From Parvicella sp964387945 (GTDB lineage Bacteria; Bacteroidota; Bacteroidia; Flavobacteriales_D; Parvicellaceae): a DNA stretch of 64,000 nucleotides. Made by a program: the position numbers and the translations under genes. The notes below the pieces were generated by a model, which made no database searches, was not told the DNA's origin, and saw only the letters and a list, made by a program, of their open reading frames with translations. This document shows, one piece after another, positions 27,328-36,184 of this stretch. The stretch spans positions 1 to 64,000 of the forward strand of contig CAYLYX010000007.1 in assembly GCA_964387945.1 (NCBI GenBank). The letters run 5' to 3'. The number at the start of each line of letters is the position of its first letter. Position 1 is the stretch's first letter.

Positions 27328-27444
27328 ATGAAAGTTAGAGCATCAATAAAGAAAAGATCTGAGGATTGTAAAATCGTTAGAAGAAAAGGAAAGTTGTACG
27401 TAATCAACAAAAAGAACCCTAAGTTTAAACAACGTCAAGGATAA
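27328..27444 (+). CDS. rpmJ: 50S ribosomal protein L36, zinc-free form
   Basis: 38 codons plus stop between infA and rpsM. The translation opens MKVRASIKKRSEDCKIVRRK and ends 'KNPKFKQRQG', the L36 pattern and length. Of the zinc ligands found in C-plus L36 (Cys-Cys-Cys-His) only Cys14 remains; the other positions are Ser/Asn/Phe-type residues. It is therefore a zinc-independent L36, like S14 in the same cluster. Confidence 0.97.
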   Translation: MKVRASIKKRSEDCKIVRRKGKLYVINKKNPKFKQRQG

Positions 27445-27466
27445 TTTTATTTATTAATATATAACT

Positions 27467-27856
27467 ATGGCAAGAATTGCAGGAATAGATATACCAAAGA
27501 ATAAGCGAGGCGTTATTGCCCTTACTTACATCTATGGTATTGGTAGAAGCACCGCAAAAAAAGTCTTAAACAAGGCTGGTGTAGACGAGAACATCAAAGT
27601 TCAAGATTGGAATGACGACCAGATTGGTTCAATCCGTTCGATCATTACAGATGACAAAGACCTAAACCTAAAAGTTGAAGGTGCTTTGCGCTCAGAAGTT
27701 CAATTGAATATCAAGCGATTGATGGATATTGGATGTCAAAGAGGAATCCGTCACAGAATGGGTCTTCCTTTGAGAGGTCAAAGAACTAAAAACAACTCTC
27801 GTACTAGAAAAGGTAAGAAGAAAACTGTTGCTAACAAGAAGAAGGCAACCAAGTAA
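27467..27856 (+). CDS. rpsM: 30S ribosomal protein S13
   Basis: 129 residues. S13 is in the 30S head and forms bridges to the 50S subunit and to P-site tRNA. 'MARIAGIDIPKNKRGVIALT', 'YIYGIGRSTAKKVL' and the C-terminal 'RGIRHRMGLPLRGQRTKNNS' followed by a lysine-rich tail are typical. It opens the alpha-operon order, 22 bases after rpmJ. Confidence 0.99.
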   Translation: MARIAGIDIPKNKRGVIALTYIYGIGRSTAKKVLNKAGVDENIKVQDWNDDQIGSIRSIITDDKDLNLKVEGALRSEVQLNIKRLMDIGCQRGIRHRMGLPLRGQRTKNNSRTRKGKKKTVANKKKATK

Positions 27857-27876
27857 TAATCATTAGATTTTAGGTT

Positions 27877-28260
27877 ATGGCTAAGGTAAATAAAAAGAAA
27901 AAGAAAGTAGCTGTCGACCCAGTAGGTCAGGCACATATACAAGCGACATTTAACAATGTCATCATTTCCCTTTGTAACGGTTCGGGGCAGGTAATTTCCT
28001 GGTCTTCTGCCGGAAAAATGGGGTTTAGAGGTTCAAAGAAAAATACACCATACGCTGCTCAAGTTGCGGCTGAGGATTGTGCTAAAGAAGCATATGAATT
28101 TGGCTTGAGAAAAGTGAAGGTTTTCGTGAAAGGTCCTGGACAAGGTAGAGAATCTGCTATCAGAACCATTCACAATAACGGTATCGAAGTGACAGAGATT
28201 GTTGACGTTACTCCAATGCCACATAATGGTTGTCGTCCACCAAAAAGACGAAGAGTATAA
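27877..28260 (+). CDS. rpsK: 30S ribosomal protein S11
   Basis: 127 residues. S11 lies on the 30S platform near the mRNA exit. 'GQAHIQATFNNVIISLCNGS' and 'SSAGKMGFRGSKKNTPYAAQ' and the C-terminal 'DVTPMPHNGCRPPKRRRV' are diagnostic. It is 20 bases after rpsM and 29 before rpsD. Confidence 0.99.
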   Translation: MAKVNKKKKKVAVDPVGQAHIQATFNNVIISLCNGSGQVISWSSAGKMGFRGSKKNTPYAAQVAAEDCAKEAYEFGLRKVKVFVKGPGQGRESAIRTIHNNGIEVTEIVDVTPMPHNGCRPPKRRRV

Positions 28261-28289
28261 TATTAATTTGAACTTAATTTTAGAACGAA

Positions 28290-28895
28290 ATGGCAAGATA
28301 TACAGGTCCAAAAACGAAGATTGCGAGAAAATTTAGAGATCCAATCTATGGTCCGGACAAATACTTAGACAAAAAGAACTACCCTCCAGGTCAGCACGGA
28401 CCTAACAAGAGAAGAGGTAAGCAGTCTGAATATGCAACTCAGCTAGCTGAAAAGCAAAAGGCTAAATATACTTACGGTATTCTTGAGAAGCAATTCTCTA
28501 ACTTATTTAAGAAAGCAAACGCTAAATCGGGTATTACAGGTGAGATTTTACTTCAACTTTGTGAAGCAAGATTGGATAACACCGTATTCAGATTAGGATT
28601 GGCTAAAACAAGAGACGGTGCGAGACAATTAGTTTCTCACAGACACATTACCGTTAACAACAAAGTTGTTAATATTCCTTCGTATTCATTAAGAGTTGGA
28701 GACGTTGTAGGAGTTAGAGAGAAATCAAAATCTTTGGCTGTGATTTCTGAATCTTTGGCTGGAAACAGCAAAGTTTTCGAATGGCTTGACTGGAATGGTA
28801 ATACCATGGAAGGTGAAGTAAAAGCAGTACCTACAAGAGATCAAATCCCTGAGAACATCAAGGAGCAGTTGATCGTTGAATTGTACTCTAAGTAA
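28290..28895 (+). CDS. rpsD: 30S ribosomal protein S4
   Basis: 201 residues. S4 is a primary 16S rRNA binder and in E. coli represses the alpha operon. The N-terminal 'MARYTGPKTKIARKFRDPIY' lacks the zinc-binding cysteines found in some S4 proteins. The S4 RNA-binding domain carries 'RLDNTVFRLGLAKTRDGARQ' and 'LVSHRHITVNNKVVNIPSY'. 36 bases precede rpoA. Confidence 0.99.
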   Translation: MARYTGPKTKIARKFRDPIYGPDKYLDKKNYPPGQHGPNKRRGKQSEYATQLAEKQKAKYTYGILEKQFSNLFKKANAKSGITGEILLQLCEARLDNTVFRLGLAKTRDGARQLVSHRHITVNNKVVNIPSYSLRVGDVVGVREKSKSLAVISESLAGNSKVFEWLDWNGNTMEGEVKAVPTRDQIPENIKEQLIVELYSK

Positions 28896-28931
28896 TGAAT
28901 GGATTGTTAAACTAAAAAAAGAATTATAACA

Positions 28932-29924
28932 ATGGCTATATTAGATTTCCAAAGACCAGATAAAGTAATCATGTTAGAATCAGATGATTTCAACGGTCAA
29001 TTTGAATTTAGACCTTTGGAGCCTGGTTACGGGATTACAATTGGAAATGCATTAAGAAGAATTCTTCTTAACTCTCTTGAAGGATTTGCAATCTCATCTG
29101 TTAGAATTGAAGGTGTTGATCACGAATTTGCATCAATTAAAGGCGTGGTAGAAGATGTTACCGAAATCATCCTTAACTTGAAGCAAGTACGATTCAAGAG
29201 ACAAATTGATGACGTTGACAACGAAAAACTATCGGTTAAAGTTTCTGGGCAGGAGACGTTTACCGCTGGAGATATAGGAAAATTCACATCAGGTTTTCAG
29301 GTGTTGAACCCTGATCACGTAATCTGTACAATGGAAAAAGGTGTTACCTTAAACATTGACTTGACGATCGTGAAAGGTAGAGGATATGTGCCTGCTGAAG
29401 AGCACAAAACAACTACAGCTCCTGTTGGAACAATCTTCGTTGATTCGATCTTTACTCCTATCAAAAACGTGAAGTACTCTATCGAGAACTACCGTGTGGA
29501 GCAAAAAACGGATTACGAAAAGTTGATCATCGACATTCATACAGATGGTTCTATTCACTCGAAAGATGCGTTGAAAGAAGCTGCTAAAATCTTGATTCAC
29601 CACTTCATGTTGTTCTCTGACGAGAAGATCACGTTGGATACACAAGAGAGAGCAGAAACCGAAGAATTTGACGAAACTTCACTTCACATGAGACAATTGT
29701 TGAAGTCTAGATTAGTTGATTTGGATCTTTCTGTAAGAGCATTAAACTGTTTGAAAGCAGCAGATGTTGAGACATTAGGAGAACTAGTTTCTTTCGCTAA
29801 GTCTGACCTTCTTAAATTCAGAAACTTCGGTAAGAAGTCATTGACTGAATTAGAAGACTTGATCGAGTCTAAAGGTCTTTCTTTCGGAATGGACATCTCT
29901 AAGTACAAATTGGATAAAGAATAA
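28932..29924 (+). CDS. rpoA: DNA-directed RNA polymerase subunit alpha
   Basis: 330 residues, complete. The N-terminal domain (to about residue 235) dimerises and binds beta/beta'; 'EPGYGITIGNALRRILLNSL' and 'IKGVVEDVTEIILNLK' are its signatures. The linker is acidic. The C-terminal domain (about 255-320) contains 'LVDLDLSVRALNCLKAADVE' and 'FRNFGKKSLTELEDLI', the helix-hairpin-helix surface for UP elements and activators. Its place between rpsD and rplQ is the usual one. Confidence 0.99.
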   Translation: MAILDFQRPDKVIMLESDDFNGQFEFRPLEPGYGITIGNALRRILLNSLEGFAISSVRIEGVDHEFASIKGVVEDVTEIILNLKQVRFKRQIDDVDNEKLSVKVSGQETFTAGDIGKFTSGFQVLNPDHVICTMEKGVTLNIDLTIVKGRGYVPAEEHKTTTAPVGTIFVDSIFTPIKNVKYSIENYRVEQKTDYEKLIIDIHTDGSIHSKDALKEAAKILIHHFMLFSDEKITLDTQERAETEEFDETSLHMRQLLKSRLVDLDLSVRALNCLKAADVETLGELVSFAKSDLLKFRNFGKKSLTELEDLIESKGLSFGMDISKYKLDKE

Positions 29925-29958
29925 TTAGGTGCTAGTAACCTGTTAAAACGAATTAAAA

Positions 29959-30492
29959 ATGAGACACGGAAATAAGGTTAATGCTTTAGGAAGAAAAAGT
30001 GCTCACAGAAAAGCAATGATGGCCAATATGGCTAGCTCGCTGATCGAACACAAAAGAATCGTTACTACTTTGGCAAAAGCTAAAGCGTTAAGAGGATTTG
30101 TTGAGCCTTTGATCACTAAATCAAAGAACGATACTACGCACTCTAGAAGAGTTGTTTTCTCCTACTTGAGAAGCAAACAAGCTACAGCTGAGTTGTTCAG
30201 AGATGTTGCTCCTAAAGTGATGGACAGACCAGGTGGATACACTAGAATCATTAAACTAGGTAAAAGACTTGGTGACAACGCAGAAACTGCGATGATCGAA
30301 TTAGTTGATTTCAATGAGTTACTATTGAACGAAACTGGAACAGCTAAGAAGAAAACAAGAAGAAGAAGAGGTGGTAAAAAATCCTCAGGTAATGCAGAAG
30401 CAGCAGCGGCTACAACAGCAGCAGCGGCAGTTACTACAGAACCTACAGCTGAGGCTACAACTGAGCCAGCTGCTTCTAACGAAGAAGAATAA
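29959..30492 (+). CDS. rplQ: 50S ribosomal protein L17 with C-terminal low-complexity tail
   Basis: 177 residues. The first ~120 are L17, a protein at the tunnel exit region: 'MRHGNKVNALGRKSAHRKAM', 'MANMASSLIEHKRIVTT' and 'DRPGGYTRIIKLGKRLGDNA'. After a basic 'KKKTRRRRGGKKSS' patch comes an Ala/Thr/Glu-rich tail of ~40 residues that is likely disordered; such tails are common on Bacteroidota L17. It closes the cluster and is followed by a terminator 22 bases downstream. Confidence 0.98.
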   Translation: MRHGNKVNALGRKSAHRKAMMANMASSLIEHKRIVTTLAKAKALRGFVEPLITKSKNDTTHSRRVVFSYLRSKQATAELFRDVAPKVMDRPGGYTRIIKLGKRLGDNAETAMIELVDFNELLLNETGTAKKKTRRRRGGKKSSGNAEAAAATTAAAAVTTEPTAEATTEPAASNEEE

Positions 30493-30514
30493 ATACATTT
30501 TACTTCATAAAGTG

Positions 30515-30548
30515 AAAGACCTCTGTCATTTGGCAGGGGTCTTTTTCG
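30515..30548 (+). terminator. Terminator at the end of the ribosomal supercluster
   Basis: Stem AAAGACCTCTG (30515-30525) and CAGGGGTCTTT (30534-30544) pair over 11 positions with one T-G wobble; an 8-nt loop and a trailing T run complete the structure. Confidence 0.9.
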
Positions 30549-30601
30549 TTTACTGAAGTGACTAATCCCATGATTCAGTTCTCGATACAATGCTTCGCAT
30601 C

Positions 30602-30619
30602 TCCCGATAGTCATCGGGA
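30602..30619. repeat. Short intergenic palindrome TCCCGAT-N4-ATCGGGA
   Basis: A 7-bp perfect inverted repeat around 'AGTC'. It resembles the widespread 'CCCGATAGNNATCGGGA' REP-like motif of Bacteroidota intergenic DNA and lies 30 bases before a longer palindrome. Confidence 0.6.
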
Positions 30620-30650
30620 CGAACTGACCTCTGAAGTCAAAATAATGTCA

Positions 30651-30735
30651 TGTCATTCTGAACGCAGTGAAGAATCTTATGAAGATGGCTGTTATGCTCC
30701 TAATGAGGAGATTCTTCACTGCGTTCAGAATGACA
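30651..30735. repeat. REP-like element: perfect 27-bp inverted repeat
   Basis: Left arm 30651-30677 and right arm 30709-30735 are exact reverse complements (27 of 27), separated by 31 bases. The arms begin TGTCATTCTGAACGCAG, a sequence I recognise as a common dispersed intergenic palindrome in bacteria. With the smaller palindrome it fills most of the 298-base gap between rplQ and the convergent gene at 30790. I see no credible gene in the gap. Confidence 0.9.
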
Positions 30736-30789
30736 ATACCAAAGTAGCCAATCAGAAGATCAAAATGACAACTACAATAAATCTAATCA

Positions 30790-33700
30790 TCAGAAGAACG
30801 CCCTCAACTGCAATCCTCCCGTATGCACCGTCTTAGAATCGGGATTGCTCCTACCTTGATAGTTAATCGTTAATTGAAGATTATTGGCAAATGTACGCTG
30901 ATAACCCAACTTCCAAATAAAGTTGTCTCCTGGAAGCAAAGATTCCAACATTTCATACGCAAGTGCCGTATTTCCCTCACCGTTAAATGCAATCTTAGAA
31001 TACTTAAAATCACCCAGTAAGTTACCCTTATTCAACTGATTCCATTTGACCTCAATTCCCAAGTCCGTGATAAATGCCGAACTTCCTGAATACAACTCAT
31101 CGTCCTTCTTATCCTTATAACCTCCCACCAGCGCAATTCTAAAGGCTGTGGATGGTTGGAAGCTAAACTTCCCTTCAAACAGTTGATTGTTCAACAAATA
31201 GTTCCTCCCACTCACATAATCGGAACTGTTCTCTTTAACCTCTAGCTCACCTTTTAACTGTAGCATCAAAACTCGACTGAAATTCACCCGCAACTTCAGC
31301 TCGTTACTCACCCGTTTTAACTCATCAAACCCAATCGTCAACAAATTCTTTCGCCAGAGGTTCAAATAGGTATGCTCTAAACCAAACGTTGATCCTGTTC
31401 GATTAAAAAAAGTGGACTGCCGAAATGAATTCCCAATACCTTGCAAATACTCTTCATCGGGTGTTGCCGCAAAGGGATTCAAATTGTACAACACATCATC
31501 AAAAGAAGTGCTTCTTTCTAGCTTTAGTGAAGTCTGCGAACTCAACTTCTTCAGATTCTTACCTAAGAACTTATCGCCCTTCACAAAATACTTGAAGTCC
31601 AAATTGAAGACTTCGCTCAACTGGTTATTAAAAACCTTTATGTAATCGTTAGAAGGCGTGCTCACTCTAAGATACGTAGCCTGATCTGGATAAAGCGCTA
31701 TTTCAAACTCATTGAGGTCCTTCACGTCATCGCCATCATAATCAATCCATGTATAGACACCTTGACCAGCAGGAACTTCAACATAGATAAACTCTTTTCT
31801 CAACTCTAATCCACTTCCAACCTCATAGAAAAGCGTAGACCGTATTCCTCCTTTCAATAGTTTTGTCCTATACTCTACTCTATTCAAAATCCCCTGCTCT
31901 GGCTTGTTGTTGATCAGCGTGGAATCCACAATGTTTAACATCCTAAAGTTTGATCGCAAAATCACCTGATGATTAGGGTTAGATCGAAACATCATTTCTA
32001 ATCCAGGGTTGATGGCCGAACTTGCTAAACTGAGATCATTTGCTCCTACCCGCTTATCGTTTCGCTGACGGTAGTAAACCTTAAACTTGTTCTTGAGCGT
32101 ATCTGCATTCATGACATAAAACTGGTAGTCAAAAAAGGAATAACTGCTACTACTCAGCGTATCGCTAAGTTTATACTCATTAAGTTCTGTCTCATCCTGA
32201 TAACCCAACTTAAAAATTCCAATCGTTTTACTGACATCTGATTTGTGTCTGTAAAAAGAGGTCTGCTGATCTCCCTGGCTATTGAGGTAGCTTCCTGTAT
32301 ACTTTACATCGAGCAACTTATTCCAATCTAGCTTCAAGTTGTTTCTAAAACCAGTATAATCCGCATCCTGCGAAAAATATTGCAAACCGTAGCGTACAGT
32401 CATGAGCTTTGGGTTACTCAATTGAACATTAATATCCCCCAACAACTGGTTTCCCTGTTCCAGATCAGAACTATTCCAATCGCGCTCAAACTCTACCGAC
32501 CGATAGCGCTCGATAAACGTAAAATCCTGCGTAATGCCTTCCACATAACTGTTTGACACTAATCGCCAATTTGCATTTAACTTCTTGTTGGCCTTAAAAA
32601 AGACCTTTGCTCCCAAACCGAGATCATCCCCACTATCCAATTCAGAAAATGTGTTGGCATCATAGTTTGTCATTGCCAACTCCATTCCGAGCTCCAAACC
32701 TTTAGATAGATTTCTAGCTACTCCTGCTGTAACCATCTGTCTCTTTTTGGGTGCTGTCACAATTCGTATTGGAGCTAAAGAACCGTTGTGAACAATGTTT
32801 CCAGCTATCGTATCGGGAGCAACCCACTTATACACTTTACCAAAGGCTGAGATTCCGTCTTGAACATAGTCGCCATTGCCAGCCCCCACACTGGTAAAGT
32901 AAACCTGATAAATCGCCTGATTCTCTTCTGTGCTATAAATCAATACGTCATAGCCCAGCGAATCAATCAATGCATATCGATTGGTATTGGGGTCAAATCC
33001 TACGCTGTCAATACTCGTAACACTCGCCAATCCTCGCTGATCACCAGCTTCAATCAACGAGTTAATCGCCTCATCCGTAAGATCTTGCTGTAGCGGTTGA
33101 TTTTTTGCATCCTGCTCTGAGTATAAGTTCAGGTAACCCGACCATTTGTCCTTCTTGAATGAAGTATTTGAAGATAAAATACTTCTAGCGTAATTCTTAT
33201 CAGAATATTGAAACTCTACAATTATCCGCTTGTCCTTAGTGATCAACTGATTAGCCGTAAACATAATTTCTGCGGTATTGTAATCAATGATGTAATCATT
33301 TTCTTGACCTCTTACTAGAAGTTGTCCATCAATGTAAACGCGTTCAGTTCCACTCAACACAATGATAAACTGCTCCCCTTCTCCACCTGAAAGTCTGTAC
33401 GGCCCTTGATTATTTTCTACTCCTTGAATCTTATTTCGAGCAAATTTACCCTTGGACACCGCAAGATTGGCCTCCGTTTTGATATACAACGTAGAGTCCT
33501 GTTTGGATTGAAACATGAACGAAGCTCCCTGCGCTCGTTTGTTGTATTTCATAAAATGTCCCACCGGTTTTTTCATCCAAAAATCTCCAGCCGTAACTTT
33601 CCAATCATCTGAGAATAACTGAATATACACCTGATCAAAGTCTTGCAGTTGCTGCGTGTTTCCTTGTGGTTGAATGGGAATGTTATCGTCACTGATAGAC

Positions 33701-34242
33701 GCTAAAATTTCCACATCTGGCGATATCCGACCAGATAATTGCAGGTTCAAGCTCGAATTAACCGAAAGGTCCTGGTTATTACCAAACATAATACCCCTAG
33801 AAATGCTTCCCGATTTGTTGAGCCCTTTGGTATCAAAAAAGTCATTCTCATTATTGCCAGAAGTATAGCGCAAAGGCACAAATTCTAGGGTATCATTGGT
33901 CAAGATGCGCTGCTCCTGCTTGTGAGAAAACGGCCCTTGGAAACCAATATCAAAAACACGGTAAGTCAATTCCAGATCAACCGGTACATCACCCATCCAC
34001 TGAAAATTACCCTTAAAGAGATCAACCCGATAAAGAGACGTATCTTGAATTTCACCTCCAGAAAATACGTCAAAACTTCCCGGGACAATGCTCAACGAAT
34101 CAAGCATTATGACCGAATCAAACTTCAAGGAAACCTGCTTTGTACGCCAGTTGGCTGTTTCAACTTGAGCATTAAGCCAACCCGTTAACGACAAGCAACA
34201 TACCAGAACATAAATATGATATAGATGCGTTTTCCTCTCCAT
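30790..34242 (-). CDS. Large outer-membrane beta-barrel-like protein, conserved in Bacteroidota, function unknown
   Basis: 1150 residues with a signal peptide ending 'GWLNAQ' (about residue 26). The N-terminal ~130 residues precede a conserved block 'GSISRGIMFGNNQDLSVNSS' and 'LQLSGRISPDVEILASISDD', then 'YIDGQLLVRGQENDYIIDYN' with 'TAEIMFTANQLITKDKRIIV'. The last module type also occurs in the T9SS/gliding protein SprA, but at 1150 residues this is less than half of SprA and is not it. From ~350 on the protein is alternating aromatic/polar strands typical of a transmembrane barrel, ending 'GGLQLRAFF' with a terminal aromatic. I know the family as widespread in Bacteroidota but not what it does. 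It is monocistronic and convergent to the ribosomal cluster. Confidence 0.8.
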   Translation of the reverse strand: MERKTHLYHIYVLVCCLSLTGWLNAQVETANWRTKQVSLKFDSVIMLDSLSIVPGSFDVFSGGEIQDTSLYRVDLFKGNFQWMGDVPVDLELTYRVFDIGFQGPFSHKQEQRILTNDTLEFVPLRYTSGNNENDFFDTKGLNKSGSISRGIMFGNNQDLSVNSSLNLQLSGRISPDVEILASISDDNIPIQPQGNTQQLQDFDQVYIQLFSDDWKVTAGDFWMKKPVGHFMKYNKRAQGASFMFQSKQDSTLYIKTEANLAVSKGKFARNKIQGVENNQGPYRLSGGEGEQFIIVLSGTERVYIDGQLLVRGQENDYIIDYNTAEIMFTANQLITKDKRIIVEFQYSDKNYARSILSSNTSFKKDKWSGYLNLYSEQDAKNQPLQQDLTDEAINSLIEAGDQRGLASVTSIDSVGFDPNTNRYALIDSLGYDVLIYSTEENQAIYQVYFTSVGAGNGDYVQDGISAFGKVYKWVAPDTIAGNIVHNGSLAPIRIVTAPKKRQMVTAGVARNLSKGLELGMELAMTNYDANTFSELDSGDDLGLGAKVFFKANKKLNANWRLVSNSYVEGITQDFTFIERYRSVEFERDWNSSDLEQGNQLLGDINVQLSNPKLMTVRYGLQYFSQDADYTGFRNNLKLDWNKLLDVKYTGSYLNSQGDQQTSFYRHKSDVSKTIGIFKLGYQDETELNEYKLSDTLSSSSYSFFDYQFYVMNADTLKNKFKVYYRQRNDKRVGANDLSLASSAINPGLEMMFRSNPNHQVILRSNFRMLNIVDSTLINNKPEQGILNRVEYRTKLLKGGIRSTLFYEVGSGLELRKEFIYVEVPAGQGVYTWIDYDGDDVKDLNEFEIALYPDQATYLRVSTPSNDYIKVFNNQLSEVFNLDFKYFVKGDKFLGKNLKKLSSQTSLKLERSTSFDDVLYNLNPFAATPDEEYLQGIGNSFRQSTFFNRTGSTFGLEHTYLNLWRKNLLTIGFDELKRVSNELKLRVNFSRVLMLQLKGELEVKENSSDYVSGRNYLLNNQLFEGKFSFQPSTAFRIALVGGYKDKKDDELYSGSSAFITDLGIEVKWNQLNKGNLLGDFKYSKIAFNGEGNTALAYEMLESLLPGDNFIWKLGYQRTFANNLQLTINYQGRSNPDSKTVHTGGLQLRAFF

Positions 34243-34260
34243 AATTCCCTACGAGCCCTT

Positions 34261-34268
34261 CAAAAATA
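34261..34268 (-). promoter_or_regulatory. Putative -7 element for the 1150-aa gene
   Basis: On the minus strand the sequence reads TATTTTTG, matching TAnnTTTG, 18 bases before the start codon. No clear -33 element. Confidence 0.4.
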
Positions 34269-34425
34269 GACCAAAAAAATCGTAATCATACCGTTCTAAC
34301 GTATTGAGCGTCAAAATAGTGTAATTTGCCTAAAACTACTGTGTCCCAACCACTCATATTATCAAAATATTATTATCTTCGTGAGTTAGAGAAATTTTAT
34401 TTCAAAAACAAGATAGCAAAACGAT

Positions 34426-36171
34426 ATGAAGGTATTTAAGTTTTTAGTTTTGGGTCTTTCTGCGGCTGCTTTGATGATGTCGTGTAATGGAGGTGATCCT
34501 AATGATCCGGGACAAGAGGTGTTGAAAGAAGCTGAGGGTTATTACCAAGAGGGAGATAAAAAGTATAAAATTTACTACGGTGGAATTTTCAGAATTAATG
34601 AAGTTGAAAATTTCAAGAATCTTTTCCCGCACGGAATGATCGATGCTGTGTCTGCGAGAATCGGAACGCAAATTTATCAAGGGCTGTATAAGTTTGATCA
34701 ACGAACGCTAGAACCCGTCAATTGTTTGGCTGCTTCTGAGACTGTGAGTGAAGATGCCAAAGTTTGGACCTTCAACATTCAAAAGGGTGTCTTCTTTCAA
34801 GATGATGCTTGTTTTGCTGATGGAAAAGGTCGTGAAATGACGGCAAAGGACATCAAGTATTGCTTTGAAATGTTATGTAGCAATTACCCTGGAAATACTT
34901 CTCATGAACTTTTCACCCAGCGTGTAGTTGGTGCGCGTGACTACTATGATGGTAATGCAAGTGAAGTTTCTGGAATTAAATTGATTGACGATTATACCCT
35001 TGAAATTACATTGGAATCATCTTTTAGTGGTTTCAAAAGCTTATTGGCTCACACCGCTTGTATGGTATTCCCAAAAGAAGCCGTTGACAAGTATGGCGTA
35101 GAGGGAATGACTAAAAAATGTGTTGGAACGGGTCCTTTTGTAGTTGACCTCATCAATGATAATCAGGTGCGTCTGGTAAGAAATAAGAACTACTGGGAAA
35201 AGGATGAACACGGAAATCAACTTCCTTACCTTGAGATCGTAAAGATTACGTTTACAAAAGACAAAAAATCGGAGCTATCTAACTTCAGAAAGAAAAACTT
35301 GGACATGATCTGGAAACTTCCTGTGGATGAGATGGAAAATGTTTTAGCGAGTTTGGAAGAAGCTCAGCAAGGAGGAAACCCTGAATTCAGATATCAGCAG
35401 GTAAATGGATTGAATACGCAATTCTATGCTTTCAATGCAACGAGCCCTATTTTTAAAGACATTAAAGTTCGAAAAGCATTCAACTACGCTGTTGATAGAG
35501 GAAGTTTGATCAAGCACACGCTTAAAGGAGAAAACGAACCAGCAGAACACGGTTTGGTTCCTAAGTTTGGAAAGTATGACAACTCAAACGTTGACGGGTT
35601 TGAATACAATCCCGATGAAGCAAAGAAATTAATGTCAGAAGCTGGATATCCTAATGGAAAAGGATTTCCTGAGTTAACGCTTTACATTAACGAAGGTGGA
35701 TCGATCAACACCATTGTAGCGACTACACTTCAAAACCAGTTGAAAGAAAACATCGGTGTTAACATCGTGATCGAACCGCTTCAGTTGGATGTGTTAATTG
35801 AGCGTTTTGCGACAGGTGAAACAGAGCTGACTAGAACGTCTTGGATCGCAGACTTCCCAGACCCTTCAAACTTCCTTTGGTTGTTCTACGGAAAGAACGT
35901 TCCAGATGATCCAAGCGCGAGATCGCTGCCAAACTTCTCAAGATACAAGAACCCTGTGTTTGACGAGTATCTTGAAAAAGGAATGGCTTCTATCGATCCT
36001 GAAGCTCAAATGGATTACTACAACAAATGTGATAGTATTTTGGTGGCTGATGCAGCCTTCTTGCCATTGTACCACGACCAATACATTAGATTGGTTCAAA
36101 ACGACATTGTTGGTTTTCCAATCAACTCAATGGAGTACAGAGACCTCACGAGAGTATTTAAATCAAAATAA
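34426..36171 (+). CDS. Oligopeptide/dipeptide-type ABC substrate-binding lipoprotein (SBP family 5)
   Basis: 581 residues. Lipobox 'ALMMSC' at residues 15-20, then 'NGGDPNDPGQ'. The SBP_bac_5 fold is evident: 'YQGLYKFDQRTLEPVNCLA', 'WTFNIQKGVFFQDDACF', 'MTAKDIKYCFE', 'VGTGPFVV', 'FNYAVDRGSLIKHTLKG', 'PDEAKKLMSEAGYPNGKGFP' and the late 'WIADFPDPSNFLWLFYG'. By family it binds peptides or similar solutes for an ABC importer. No permease or ATPase gene is near, so the transport partner, if any, is elsewhere. Fourteen bases separate it from the OmpA lipoprotein behind it, indicating one operon. Confidence 0.9.
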   Translation: MKVFKFLVLGLSAAALMMSCNGGDPNDPGQEVLKEAEGYYQEGDKKYKIYYGGIFRINEVENFKNLFPHGMIDAVSARIGTQIYQGLYKFDQRTLEPVNCLAASETVSEDAKVWTFNIQKGVFFQDDACFADGKGREMTAKDIKYCFEMLCSNYPGNTSHELFTQRVVGARDYYDGNASEVSGIKLIDDYTLEITLESSFSGFKSLLAHTACMVFPKEAVDKYGVEGMTKKCVGTGPFVVDLINDNQVRLVRNKNYWEKDEHGNQLPYLEIVKITFTKDKKSELSNFRKKNLDMIWKLPVDEMENVLASLEEAQQGGNPEFRYQQVNGLNTQFYAFNATSPIFKDIKVRKAFNYAVDRGSLIKHTLKGENEPAEHGLVPKFGKYDNSNVDGFEYNPDEAKKLMSEAGYPNGKGFPELTLYINEGGSINTIVATTLQNQLKENIGVNIVIEPLQLDVLIERFATGETELTRTSWIADFPDPSNFLWLFYGKNVPDDPSARSLPNFSRYKNPVFDEYLEKGMASIDPEAQMDYYNKCDSILVADAAFLPLYHDQYIRLVQNDIVGFPINSMEYRDLTRVFKSK

Positions 36172-36184
36172 TTCTTAAGAATTT

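Noticed and set aside
30558..30836. A 92-residue open frame in the gap after rplQ
   Set aside because: It runs through the REP palindromes and into the end of the convergent gene; no signal, motif or start context supports it.
30790..34242. Assignment as SprA
   Set aside because: Only isolated modules resemble SprA and the protein is less than half its length.
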